Below are positions 8,688 through 16,272 of a stretch of 64,000 bases of DNA, one piece after another; the stretch's first letter is position 1, and each line of letters begins with the position of its first letter. The stretch is from Streptomyces sp. NBC_00193 (GTDB lineage: Bacteria; Actinomycetota; Actinomycetes; Streptomycetales; Streptomycetaceae): NCBI RefSeq assembly GCF_026342735.1, contig NZ_JAPEMM010000002.1:1426001-1490000 (forward strand), in the 5' to 3' direction. Under the pieces are notes generated by a model. It ran no database searches. It was not told the DNA's origin and worked only from the letters and a program-made list of their open reading frames with translations. The translations under genes and the position numbers were made by a program.

Positions 8688-9769
8688 TGTATTGATCACG
8701 AGCGTTGTTAACAGGGCCGGGTCTTGATCATGGTGAAGACCTCCGGTGTGGTGGAGGTGTCTAGGCTCCACACCACACACGGAGGTCTTCGTGTCACACC
8801 GTAATGCCCGCCTGACCGTTCACGGCAGGCGGATCCTGGTCGAACGTGTCCTGGCCGGGCGGCCGGTGGCGCATGTCGCTGCCGAGATGGGCATATCAAG
8901 GCCCACGGCCCACAAGTGGGTCCGCCGCTGGCGGACTGAAGGCCATGCGGGACTCCACGACCGTTCCAGCCGCCCGCGCACGACCCCGCACCGCACTCGC
9001 CCCGCGGTCGAAGCCCGAGTCTGTGAACTGCGCAGGAGCCGAAAGCTCGGGCCGGCCCGGATCGGCCCGATCCTGGGCCTGCCCGCCTCGACCGTGCACC
9101 GGATTTTGACCCGTCACGGCTTGGGCCGCCTGGCCTGGCTGGACCGGCCCACCGGAGAGCCGATCCGCCGCTACGAACGCGCTCGACCGGGCGAACTCGT
9201 CCACGTCGACATCAAGAAACTCGGCAACATCCCCGACGGCGGCGGATGGCGCGTGGTGGGCCGAGCCGCAGGCGACCGTAACCGCCAGGCCACTACCGAC
9301 CAGCGCAGAAGCAGCACGCCGGTGATCGGCTACTCCTACATCCACTCCGCCGTCGACGATCACTCCCGCCTCGCCTACAGCGAAGTCCTGGCCAACGAGC
9401 GCAAGGAGACCGCCACCGGGTTCTGGCAGCGGGCCAACGCCTTCTTCGCCGCCCACGGCATCACCGTCGAGCGCGTCCTGACCGACAACGGCGCCTGCTA
9501 CAAATCCAAGCTCTTCACCCGTACGCTCACCGCGGCCGGTATCGCCCACAAAAGAACCCGGCCCTACCGGCCGCAGACCAACGGCAAGGTCGAACGCTTC
9601 AACCGGACGCTCGCCGAGGAGTGGGCCTACCAACGGCCCTACGCCTCGAACCATGAGCGGACCGAAGCCCTGACAGACTTCCTGCACACCTACAACCACC
9701 ACCGCTGCCACACCGCACTGGGCGGACACCCGCCCATCAGCCGTGTGAACAACGCTGCGGGTCAATACA
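8688..9769 (+). mobile_element. IS481-family insertion sequence, copy 1 (1082 bp)
   Basis: Ends are TGTATTGATC and, at the right, GGTCAATACA; the first 26 bp of each end match at 21 positions. A 6-bp target duplication CCTAGG flanks it (8682-8687 and 9770-9775), which fits the NCTAGN target known for IS481 of Bordetella. One transposase gene fills it. It is identical over its whole length to the copy at 21902-22983 in the same orientation. The left target lies after the phosphatase gene start and the right flank is the arm of a palindrome. Confidence 0.93.
8735..8790 (+). promoter_or_regulatory. Leader hairpin that sequesters the transposase ribosome-binding site
   Basis: GAAGACCTCCGGTGTGGTG (8735-8753) pairs with CACCACACACGGAGGTCTTC (8771-8790), ending at the base before the GTG start. 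The GGAGG ribosome-binding site (8781-8785) lies in the right arm. In transcripts entering from outside the element this stem would form and block translation. The same arrangement is present in the second IS481-type element and in the identical copy 2. Confidence 0.65.
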
Positions 9770-9774
9770 CCTAG
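8791..9774 (+). CDS. IS481-family transposase (copy 1)
   Basis: A 327-residue DDE transposase. An N-terminal helix-turn-helix (HVAAEMGISRPTAHKWVRRW) is followed by the rve integrase core: HVDIKKLG (first Asp), LTDNGACYKS (second Asp) and PQTNGKVERFNRTL (Glu). GTG at 8791 has GGAGG at 8781-8785. The reading frame has no stop inside the element: the last element codon begins with the terminal A and is completed by the target duplication, and TAG at 9772-9774 is the CTAG of the target. Intact, so probably active. Confidence 0.93.
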   Translation: MSHRNARLTVHGRRILVERVLAGRPVAHVAAEMGISRPTAHKWVRRWRTEGHAGLHDRSSRPRTTPHRTRPAVEARVCELRRSRKLGPARIGPILGLPASTVHRILTRHGLGRLAWLDRPTGEPIRRYERARPGELVHVDIKKLGNIPDGGGWRVVGRAAGDRNRQATTDQRRSSTPVIGYSYIHSAVDDHSRLAYSEVLANERKETATGFWQRANAFFAAHGITVERVLTDNGACYKSKLFTRTLTAAGIAHKRTRPYRPQTNGKVERFNRTLAEEWAYQRPYASNHERTEALTDFLHTYNHHRCHTALGGHPPISRVNNAAGQYT

Positions 9775-9828
9775 GCCGTCTCTTTCGGATCTTGCCTGCC
9801 CGGCAAGATCCGAAAGAGACGGCCTAGG
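9770..9828. repeat. CTAG-bounded perfect palindrome (27-bp arms), likely bidirectional terminator
   Basis: Arms 9770-9796 and 9802-9828 are perfectly complementary around a 5-nt loop, starting CCTAGGCCGTCTCTTTCGGA. The right CTAG provides the stop codon of the following minus-strand gene. The left CCTAGG is the target duplicated by IS481 copy 1. It is related to the arms at 19585, 21836 and 24191. A stem this strong at the end of a gene should terminate transcription from both sides, although no T-run follows. Confidence 0.8.
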
Positions 9829-10228
9829 TGCCGTCGTATCCGGCGGTCGGCATGGAGAGCCGGCGGTGCACCTCGGCCTTCATCGCGGAGGTGTAGCGCG
9901 GTTCGTCGAGACCGGTGGTTTCCAGCCGTACGCCGCGCCGTGCGCACTCAGCGGTGAACTCCCCCACGGAGCGCAGCGCGCGCGTCAGCACCCGGTGGTT
10001 GGCGGCGACGAACAGGTCGACGCGGCCGGCGTCGATGTCGTTCCACAGGCCGCAGTGGTCGGCGCGCAGCCCGTAGACGAACAGTTGGCGGGTCACCACG
10101 AAGCCCCGGTCGGCCGCCCAGCGGGCGCACGCGGCGTGCTGGCTCCGGGTGTCGACGGCGAAGGGATCCGTGTCCAGATCCTCCAGCGGGGCCAGGCTGG
10201 CGATCGCGGCCACGCGCAGCTCATCCAT
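9824..10228 (-). CDS. Short resolvase-like protein, catalytic start region degenerate
   Basis: A 134-residue protein that I do not recognise with certainty. Its layout resembles a serine recombinase N-terminal domain: SQHAACARWAADRGFVV, then DHCGLWNDIDAGRVDLFVAANHRVLTRAL, then FTAECARRGVRLETT. The usual YxRxS catalytic serine motif at the N-terminus is absent, and there is no DNA-binding domain. It is probably a non-catalytic relative or remnant. ATG at 10228 has no strong ribosome-binding site. Its TAG stop sits in the terminal CTAG of the 9770-9828 palindrome. Confidence 0.6.
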   Translation of the reverse strand: MDELRVAAIASLAPLEDLDTDPFAVDTRSQHAACARWAADRGFVVTRQLFVYGLRADHCGLWNDIDAGRVDLFVAANHRVLTRALRSVGEFTAECARRGVRLETTGLDEPRYTSAMKAEVHRRLSMPTAGYDGT

Positions 10229-10387
10229 GCCGCCCGACCCTACTCCGATCCGCCGCCGGGGAGGAGGGGGCGTGAAGGCCCGGTTCCACGGTTCCGGTGC
10301 CCCGGTTCCGGGCGGTTGCGGCGGGCAGCCTTTAGGCTCGGACGGGACCCGGTGGCACGCGGGACGAGGGGAGGGGATCAGGGGCCG

Positions 10388-11173
10388 GTGGAGATCACTT
10401 GGTGGGGCCACGCCACGTGCACGGTCGAGGACTCCGGTGTCCGGCTGCTCACGGACCCGCTCTTCGCACGCCGTCTGGCGCACCTGCGCCGCCGTCGCGG
10501 GGCGGTGCCCCCGCCGGAGGCGGCGGTCGCCGACGCGGTGCTCGTCTCGCACCTGCACTCCGACCACCTGCACCTGCCCTCCCTGGCGCGCCTCGCGCGC
10601 GGGACCCGGCTGCTGGTGCCGCGCGGGGCGCCCCGCGCGGTGCCGGGGCTGGCGCGGATGGCCGGGGTGCGGGGGCTGACGGTCACGGAGCTGGCGCCGG
10701 GCGACACGGTGGCCCTGGGGGACGGCGTACGGGGCGGCGGCCTACGGGTCCGGGCGGTCAGCGCGTTGCACGACGGGCGGCGGCTGCCGTTCGGACCGCG
10801 GCTCGCTCCCGCGCTCGGGTACGTGATCGAGGGCTCCTCGCGGACCTACTTCGCCGGGGACACCGGCCTGTTCGACTCGATGGCCGACGAGGTCGGACCG
10901 GTGGACGTGGCCCTGCTGCCGGTCGGCGGCTGGGGGCCCAACCTGGGCCCCGGACACCTGGACGCGGCGGGTGCGGCGCGGGCGCTGGCCCTGCTCGCGC
11001 CCGCGGCGGCGGTCCCGGTGCACTGGGGCACGTACTGGCCGATCGGGATGGACGCGGTGCGGCCGCACGAGTTCCACGCGCCGGGCGAGGAGTTCGTACG
11101 GTGTGCGCGCAGGGAGGCGCCGAAGGTGACGGTCCGGCTGCCCGCGCACGGTGAACGGGTGCGGCTGCCGTGA
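10388..11173 (+). CDS. Metallo-beta-lactamase-fold hydrolase
   Basis: A 261-residue protein of the UlaG/NAPE-PLD-like branch. The metal motif HLHSDH (H55, H57, D59, H60) is followed by FAGDTGLFD for the bridging Asp and PVHWGTYWP for the final His. N-terminal ITWWGHATCTVEDSGVRLLTDP is typical of this branch. GTG at 10388 follows a purine-rich GGGAGGGG. Its TGA overlaps the GTG of the DedA-like gene by 4 bp, so the two are translationally coupled. Substrate unknown; a second member lies convergent at 11994-13112. Confidence 0.87.
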   Translation: MEITWWGHATCTVEDSGVRLLTDPLFARRLAHLRRRRGAVPPPEAAVADAVLVSHLHSDHLHLPSLARLARGTRLLVPRGAPRAVPGLARMAGVRGLTVTELAPGDTVALGDGVRGGGLRVRAVSALHDGRRLPFGPRLAPALGYVIEGSSRTYFAGDTGLFDSMADEVGPVDVALLPVGGWGPNLGPGHLDAAGAARALALLAPAAAVPVHWGTYWPIGMDAVRPHEFHAPGEEFVRCARREAPKVTVRLPAHGERVRLP

Positions 11174-11802
11174 GGGGGCTGTGGCAGCTCGCGGAGTCGG
11201 CCGCGCAGGTCCCGCCGGAATCCACCCAGCAGGCGATCGGCCTTCCGACCCTCTTCGTCCTGGTGGCGCTGGGCGCGCTCGTACCGGTGATTCCGACGGG
11301 CGCGCTGGTCAGCTCGGCGGCGGTGGTGGCGTTCCACCAGGACTCCCTCCCCTTCGGGCTGTTGCTGGTGTTCGGGGTGTCCTCGCTGGCCGCGTTCGCC
11401 GGGGACATGGCGCTGTACTGGCTGGGCCGGCGCGGGGTGCGGTCGCGCAACGGGTCGCGCTGGCTGGAGGCCCTGCGCCGGCGGGCGACCCCCGAACGCC
11501 TCGCCCAGGCGCAGCGCAAGCTCGACGAGAACGGCGTCCTGGTCCTCGTGGTCTCGCGCCTCCTCCCGGGCGGCCGCATCCCCGTGATGCTGGCCTGCCT
11601 GCTCGCGGAACTCCCCCTGCGCCGCTTCGCCCGCGGCGACGGCCCCGCCTGCCTGGCCTGGGCGGCGACCTACGGCCTGATCGGCATCGTGGGCGGCTCC
11701 CTCTTCGCGGAACCCTGGAAGGGCGTGGCCCTGGCGGTGGCCCTCACGGTCCTCATCAGCGCAGCCCCGGCACTGTGGCGCCGCATCCGCCCCGGCGGCT
11801 GA
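11170..11802 (+). CDS. DedA/VTT-domain membrane protein
   Basis: A 210-residue integral membrane protein with about five hydrophobic segments (for example LPTLFVLVALGALVPVIPTGAL near residue 25 and LTVLISAAPALW at the end). The SNARE-associated/VTT signature is visible as FAGDMALYWLGRRG and SRLLPGGRIPVMLACLL. DedA-type proteins are linked to lipid scrambling or undecaprenyl-phosphate recycling and to membrane-potential upkeep. GTG at 11170 overlaps the stop of the upstream hydrolase. Confidence 0.82.
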   Translation: MRGLWQLAESAAQVPPESTQQAIGLPTLFVLVALGALVPVIPTGALVSSAAVVAFHQDSLPFGLLLVFGVSSLAAFAGDMALYWLGRRGVRSRNGSRWLEALRRRATPERLAQAQRKLDENGVLVLVVSRLLPGGRIPVMLACLLAELPLRRFARGDGPACLAWAATYGLIGIVGGSLFAEPWKGVALAVALTVLISAAPALWRRIRPGG

Positions 11803-11993
11803 CCTGGCCGGTCGGAACCCGATGCCGCGTGCGGCGCCGTTCCCGGGGGCCAGCCGAAATCAGCCTCGCCGGCGTTTGAGGCGCGGGGTCTGGGGCGGAG
11901 CCCCAGGGGGTCCGGGCGCAGCTCGGGGAACGGTGGAAGGGCGGGTAGGGGACAGCCCCGCAGGGCCCCGCCCACCCCGTAGCCGTAAGGCGG
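11803..11993. repeat. Intergenic repeat shared with 59826-60135
   Basis: This gap between convergent genes holds segments such as GCCGGCGTTTGAGGCGCGGG, GTCTGGGGCGGAGCCCCAGG and GGGAACGGTGGAAGGGCGGG, which recur nearly unchanged in the 59826-60135 gap. TCTGGGGCGGAGCCCCAG contains a short hairpin. This looks like a dispersed Streptomyces intergenic repeat with hairpin potential, possibly acting as a terminator. Confidence 0.65.
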
Positions 11994-13112
11994 CTACAGC
12001 GCTCGGGACGCCCCGACCGGGAGGTCCCAGAGGTGCTCCCGGGGCAGCCCGGTACGGGCCCACGCGACCCGCACCCGCTGCACCGGCTCCATCACCGGCT
12101 CCGACGACAGCACGAAGGTCCCCCAGTGCATGGGAGCCATCCTCCGCGCCCCCAGGTCCAGACAGGCCTGCACGGCCTCCTCCGGGTCCGCATGGACGTC
12201 CCGCAGCCACCACCGCGGGGCGTACGCCCCGATCGGGAGCAGCGCGAGGTCGATGCCGGGGTGCCGCCGCCCGATCTCGCCGAACCAGTGCCCGTAGCCC
12301 GTGTCACCGGCGAAGTACACCTTCTTCACCGCCCCGGTCGCCCCTGCGGCGCTGAGCATCCAGCCACCCCACAACGTCCGGCACGCGTCCATCAGCGACC
12401 GCTTCGACCAGTGGTGCGCCGGTACGAACTCGAACCGTACGCCGCCCAGTTCGACCGACTCCCACCAGTCGAGTTCGGTGACCCGGGTGAACCCCCGCCG
12501 CCGGCACCAGCGCGCGAGCCCCGCCGGGACGAAGAGCGGCGTCGTGCGCGGGAGCCGTTTGAGGGTGGGGGCGTCGAGGTGGTCGTAGTGGTTGTGGCTG
12601 ATCACCACGGCGTCGACCGGCGGCAGTTCCTCCCAGCGCACTCCGACGGGGGTCATCCGGGCGGGGGTGCCGAGGATCCGCCGGGACCAGACGGGGTCGG
12701 TCAGTACGGTCAGTCCGCCGATCCGCAGGACCCAGCTGGCGTGCCCGGCCCAGGTGGCGGACACCGCCCCGGCGGCGACGGCGGGCAGCGGGGCGGGCTC
12801 GTACGGCAGGTCCGGGATGCCGCGCAGCCCCTCGGGGCCGGGCCGGAAGGCGCCCTCGCGGGCGAGCCGGGCGAACGCGCGCAGCCCCGGCAGCGGGGTG
12901 GTCAGCCGGTCCGCGAACGAGCGGGGCCACAGCCGGTGTTCGCCCAGCGGCCGCGGCCGCGCATGCCGGACGCCGACACCGGCACCGGCACCGGCACCGG
13001 CAGGGCCACCCACGCCCACACCGCCACCGCCACCCGCCCGGGCCGCCGCCGGAGGCGCGTCCGGGCCCGCCTCGGCCGGGGAAGCCGAGGGGGCCTCCGT
13101 CTGATCCCTCAT
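11994..13112 (-). CDS. Metallo-beta-lactamase-fold hydrolase (NAPE-PLD-like)
   Basis: A 372-residue protein. The first 60 residues are low-complexity (Gly/Ala/Val/Pro runs such as GGGGGVGVGGPAGAGAGAG) and then the hydrolase begins. Motifs: HNHYDH (H173, H175, D177, H178), YFAGDTGYG and PMHWGTF. NAPE-PLD-like phospholipid hydrolases share this pattern and the preceding ISHNHYDHLD form. ATG at 13112 has GGAG 8 nt upstream; an in-frame ATG six codons earlier lacks one. It is convergent with the DedA-like gene. Confidence 0.85.
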   Translation of the reverse strand: MRDQTEAPSASPAEAGPDAPPAAARAGGGGGVGVGGPAGAGAGAGVGVRHARPRPLGEHRLWPRSFADRLTTPLPGLRAFARLAREGAFRPGPEGLRGIPDLPYEPAPLPAVAAGAVSATWAGHASWVLRIGGLTVLTDPVWSRRILGTPARMTPVGVRWEELPPVDAVVISHNHYDHLDAPTLKRLPRTTPLFVPAGLARWCRRRGFTRVTELDWWESVELGGVRFEFVPAHHWSKRSLMDACRTLWGGWMLSAAGATGAVKKVYFAGDTGYGHWFGEIGRRHPGIDLALLPIGAYAPRWWLRDVHADPEEAVQACLDLGARRMAPMHWGTFVLSSEPVMEPVQRVRVAWARTGLPREHLWDLPVGASRAL

Positions 13113-13185
13113 CGAGAAGTCTCCGTTCACCGGCGGCAGTCGGGGGTTCCAGGGCGGGGGTCAGGGCGGGGGCCAGGGCGGGGGG

Positions 13186-14502
13186 TCAGTCGGACAGCCC
13201 GGCCAGGACCGACCGGAGCCGGGCCAGGGAGTCCCGTACGTGGGGCAGGGCGAGGGGGTCGGTCGCGGTGAGCGCCGCGAGCCGCTCCTCCGGGGTGGCG
13301 CCGAGCAGCGGTCCGGTCGACAGCCGGACCCGCGGGGCGACGGGCTCGTCCGCGAACCGCTGCCCGCCGGGCGTGGGCGCGCCGAGCCGTCCGCCCAGCC
13401 AGTCCTCCAGTTCCATCGCGTCGCCGACCCCTTGGCGGGCGAGACCCGGGCGCAGCGGCGTCAGATCGGCGTAGAGGTGGCGGCCGGCCTGCGGGGGCCG
13501 GGCCAGCGCCCCGGCGGCGAGCAGTTCCCGGTGCGCGGCCCGGGCCACCGCGCCGTGCAGGGCGGCGGCCGCGGCGGCACGGCCCGCGACGGCGGCGGGC
13601 TCGTCGAGGGCGTGCGCGGCCGCACCGGCGACGGGGCCCGCGACGAACCCGCCGGTGGCGGTGAGCACGTCCAGGGTCCGGGCCCGCAGCCAGGTGCCGC
13701 GCGGGGTGCCGGGGAACCGGATGACGGCGGCGGGCCAGCCCGCGGGCAGCAGGGCGCCGGAGAGGTCCATGAGCACCGCGGTGTCGTCCGGCAGCATCTC
13801 GGCGGGGCTGAGCACGACGAGCCTGTCGTGGGAGCCCTGTTGTCCGCCGGCGCCGTCCGCGTCGGCCGGCCCGCCGAGGCGTCCACCAGCCGGCCCGCCG
13901 AGGCGTCCGTGGGCCGGCCGGTGGACGGTGTCGCGCCAGGTCTCGTCGCTGACGACGAACAGCCCGGCGGACGCGGCGGCCTCGCAGGCCTCGAGGAGCA
14001 GCTCGGGCGGCGGGACGGTCGCGGTCGGGTCGTCGGCGACGGACAGCAGCAGCACCCGCGGGTCGCCGCCCTCGGCGCGGACCCGGCGCACGGTCTCCAG
14101 CAGGGCGTACGGGTCGGGTACGCCGCCGCACTCGGCCGGGGTGGGGACGTGGTAGGCCCGCCGTCCCAGCAGCCGGACCTGTGGCGTCCACCAGGCGGGA
14201 CAGGGCCGGGGCAGCATGACGTCGCCCCCGTGCGCGCCGAGCAGCGCCAGCAGCAGGGCGGGCGCGCCGGGTCCGGCGGCCACGTGGTCGGGGTCGGTGG
14301 GGAGCCCGCGCCGCCCCCAGTGCCGGGCCGCGGCGGCGCGTACGGGCACTCCTCCGCCGGGCGGCTCGGGGGCCGAGCGCCAGGCGGCCGCCGCGAGGAC
14401 GGCCGTGAGCTCGGGCAGCACGGGCAGGCCGGGCTGGGGTGCGGGCGGACCGTAGCGGACCTGGCCCCGGCCCTCGGCCGTCGTGCGCTGGATCCCCGAC
14501 AC
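13186..14502 (-). CDS. Aminotransferase class I/II-fold protein lacking the PLP lysine
   Basis: A 438-residue protein with the fold-type I aminotransferase plan: a small N-terminal domain, AAGPGAPALLLALLGAHG, the PLP-ring Asp region VVSDETWRDTVH (D186) and a C-terminal APRVRLSTGP. Where the SxSK...PGxR Schiff-base motif is expected the sequence is DLSGALLPAGWP (residues 246-257), so Lys is replaced by Gly249. The N of the usual NPTG loop is Asp (ADDPTATVP). Residues 195-225 are a Gly-rich linker made by a tandem DNA repeat (13864-13908). Likely non-catalytic or with altered chemistry. GTG start at 14502. Confidence 0.75.
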   Translation of the reverse strand: MSGIQRTTAEGRGQVRYGPPAPQPGLPVLPELTAVLAAAAWRSAPEPPGGGVPVRAAAARHWGRRGLPTDPDHVAAGPGAPALLLALLGAHGGDVMLPRPCPAWWTPQVRLLGRRAYHVPTPAECGGVPDPYALLETVRRVRAEGGDPRVLLLSVADDPTATVPPPELLLEACEAAASAGLFVVSDETWRDTVHRPAHGRLGGPAGGRLGGPADADGAGGQQGSHDRLVVLSPAEMLPDDTAVLMDLSGALLPAGWPAAVIRFPGTPRGTWLRARTLDVLTATGGFVAGPVAGAAAHALDEPAAVAGRAAAAAALHGAVARAAHRELLAAGALARPPQAGRHLYADLTPLRPGLARQGVGDAMELEDWLGGRLGAPTPGGQRFADEPVAPRVRLSTGPLLGATPEERLAALTATDPLALPHVRDSLARLRSVLAGLSD

Positions 14503-14604
14503 CGCGCGCCACCTCTCCCTGCCGTCCCCGCGCTCCCGACCCTGCCTTTATACGGTTATTCGTCCGGGATCGCCCGTTGTGGAGGCCGGGTGCTGCGCAC
14601 CGCC

Positions 14605-15177
14605 TCAGCCGCTCCTCCCCACCAGGGCGAGCAGCCGGGTCTGGGCGTTCGCCCCGGCCGGCACCTCCAGCGGAGCGTCGTACATGCCGCTCGCGGCCAG
14701 TCCGTCGGCGTAGGGCATGACCTCCTTGATGGAGAACTCGACGAGGCCGTCCGGCAGCCGGTCGTCGGCGCCGATGCCCCGCGCGAGGTCCCAGGTGTGG
14801 ATCACGCAGTCGGCGGTCAGCTCCGAGCAGTACGCCGACCCGAGCGCGGGCCCGTACGAGAGCCGGACCGTGCGCTCCAGGGCCCCCGGGATCTCGAAGG
14901 CGGTGTGCGCGGCGGCCGAGGCCTCGTCCCAGGCGGCGGCCGGATCGGCGCCGAGGACGTCGCCGTTGAAGGTGCTGCCGATGTCCTCGACGGTGCGGCC
15001 GTCGGTGACCAGGGGCGGTATCCAGAGCTGTTCGGCGGTGACGTGGTTGACCAGGTCGCGCACGCTCCATTCGCTACAGGGCGTCGGCGCGTCCCACTGC
15101 GCGTCCGAGACCGCGTGGACGTACCGGCCGAAGAGCCGCAGCGCCTCGGCGTGCCGTTCGAGCAGCGGGTCCGGCAT
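14605..15177 (-). CDS. Mycothiol-dependent maleylpyruvate-isomerase-like/TIGR03086 family protein
   Basis: A 190-residue DinB-like four-helix protein. PTPCSEWSVRDLVNHV near residue 32 gives the first metal His and the typical N-terminal signature, and ELTADCVIHTWDLARGIG gives the second His site. Members bind a divalent metal and are thought to use mycothiol in actinobacteria. ATG at 15177 is preceded by GAAGGACGGTGAG. It is divergent from the methyltransferase at 15370. Confidence 0.8.
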   Translation of the reverse strand: MPDPLLERHAEALRLFGRYVHAVSDAQWDAPTPCSEWSVRDLVNHVTAEQLWIPPLVTDGRTVEDIGSTFNGDVLGADPAAAWDEASAAAHTAFEIPGALERTVRLSYGPALGSAYCSELTADCVIHTWDLARGIGADDRLPDGLVEFSIKEVMPYADGLAASGMYDAPLEVPAGANAQTRLLALVGRSG

Positions 15178-15369
15178 GGATCTCACCGTCCTTCGTTCCC
15201 CCGGATTCACTGTCCTCGCACCCGCCCCCGCCTGCCACCCGTTCACCCAACGCCCTTGACGCACAAGGATGGTGTCCACATGTCAATACGCATATCTCAG
15301 ATGACGAACTGATCCCTTACGGTGAAACCAACGCCTCGACAGCACTTCGACGACGAAGGAGCCAGGTCC

Positions 15370-16233
15370 ATGAACGCCACGGACGCCACGGACGCCATGA
15401 ACGCCGCGAACGCCACGGAGACCGCGCACGAGACCGCGGTCTACACCCACGGACACCACGAGTCGGTACTGCGCTCGCACCGCTGGCGCACCGCCGAGAA
15501 CTCCGCCGCCTACCTGATCGGCGCACTGCGCCCGGGGATGGCCGTCCTGGACGTGGGCTGCGGCCCGGGCACGATCACGGCGGACCTGGCGGAGCTGGTG
15601 GGGCCGCAGGGCCGGGTCACCGCGGTGGACGCGGCGCGGGACGTGGTCGACCAGGCCGCCGCGTACGCGAAGGAACGGGGCCTGACCGGAATCGAGTTCG
15701 CCACGGCCGACGTCCATGCGCTGGACTTCCCCGACGACTCCTTCGACGTGGTCCACGCCCACCAGGTGCTGCAGCACGTGGGCGATCCGGTCCAGGCGCT
15801 GCGCGAGATGCGCCGGGTGTGCCGGCCGGGCGGGATCGTCGCGGCGCGGGACGCGGACTACGCGGCGATGACCTGGTACCCCGCGACTCCGGGGCTGGAG
15901 GAGTGGCTGGACCTGTACCGACGGGTGGCGCGCGCCAACGGCGGCGAGCCGGACGCCGGACGCCGCCTGCGCGCGTGGGCGCGGGCGGCCGGCTTCACGG
16001 ACGTGACCTGTACGGCGACCTCGTGGTGCTACGCGACCGAGGAGGAGGCCGCCTGGTGGTCCTCGCTGTGGGCGGACCGTACGACGGCCTCGGCCTACGC
16101 CGGCATCGCGACCGAAGGCGGACACGCGACGCAGGCGCAGCTGTCGGCCGCCGCCGAGGCCTGGCACACCTGGGGCGCGGAGCCGGACGCCTGGTTCTCG
16201 GTGCTGCACGGCGAGATCATCTGCCGCGCCTGA
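15370..16233 (+). CDS. Class I SAM-dependent methyltransferase (UbiE-like)
   Basis: A 287-residue methyltransferase with motif I VLDVGCGPGTITADLA (near residue 60), motif II region ATADVHALDFPDDSFDVVHAHQVLQHV and motif III MRRVCRPGGIVAARD. The form resembles UbiE/menaquinone and small-molecule methyltransferases. Residues 1-20 are a short NATDATDAMNAANATET repeat of no obvious function. ATG at 15370 has GAAGGAG 8 nt upstream. It ends in a strong hairpin shared with the convergent hydrolase. Confidence 0.85.
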   Translation: MNATDATDAMNAANATETAHETAVYTHGHHESVLRSHRWRTAENSAAYLIGALRPGMAVLDVGCGPGTITADLAELVGPQGRVTAVDAARDVVDQAAAYAKERGLTGIEFATADVHALDFPDDSFDVVHAHQVLQHVGDPVQALREMRRVCRPGGIVAARDADYAAMTWYPATPGLEEWLDLYRRVARANGGEPDAGRRLRAWARAAGFTDVTCTATSWCYATEEEAAWWSSLWADRTTASAYAGIATEGGHATQAQLSAAAEAWHTWGAEPDAWFSVLHGEIICRA

Positions 16234-16234
16234 C

Positions 16235-16272
16235 CCCGGCGGCCTGACGGGCGCTCCCGTCAGGCCGCCGGG
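16235..16272. terminator. Bidirectional hairpin terminator
   Basis: Perfect 17-bp arms CCCGGCGGCCTGACGGG (16235-16251) and its complement (16256-16272) enclose a 4-nt loop. It lies between convergent genes and overlaps the last codons of the SGNH hydrolase. No T-run follows, which is usual for Streptomyces. Confidence 0.8.

Noticed and set aside
8896..9765. 289-codon minus-strand frame inside IS481 (and again in copy 2)
   Set aside because: Antisense of the transposase; only the plus-strand frame has DDE motifs.
15241..15369. Housekeeping promoter with TTGACA before the 14605-15177 gene
   Set aside because: A minus-strand TTGACA exists near 15280-15285 but no acceptable -10 follows at 16-18 bp.
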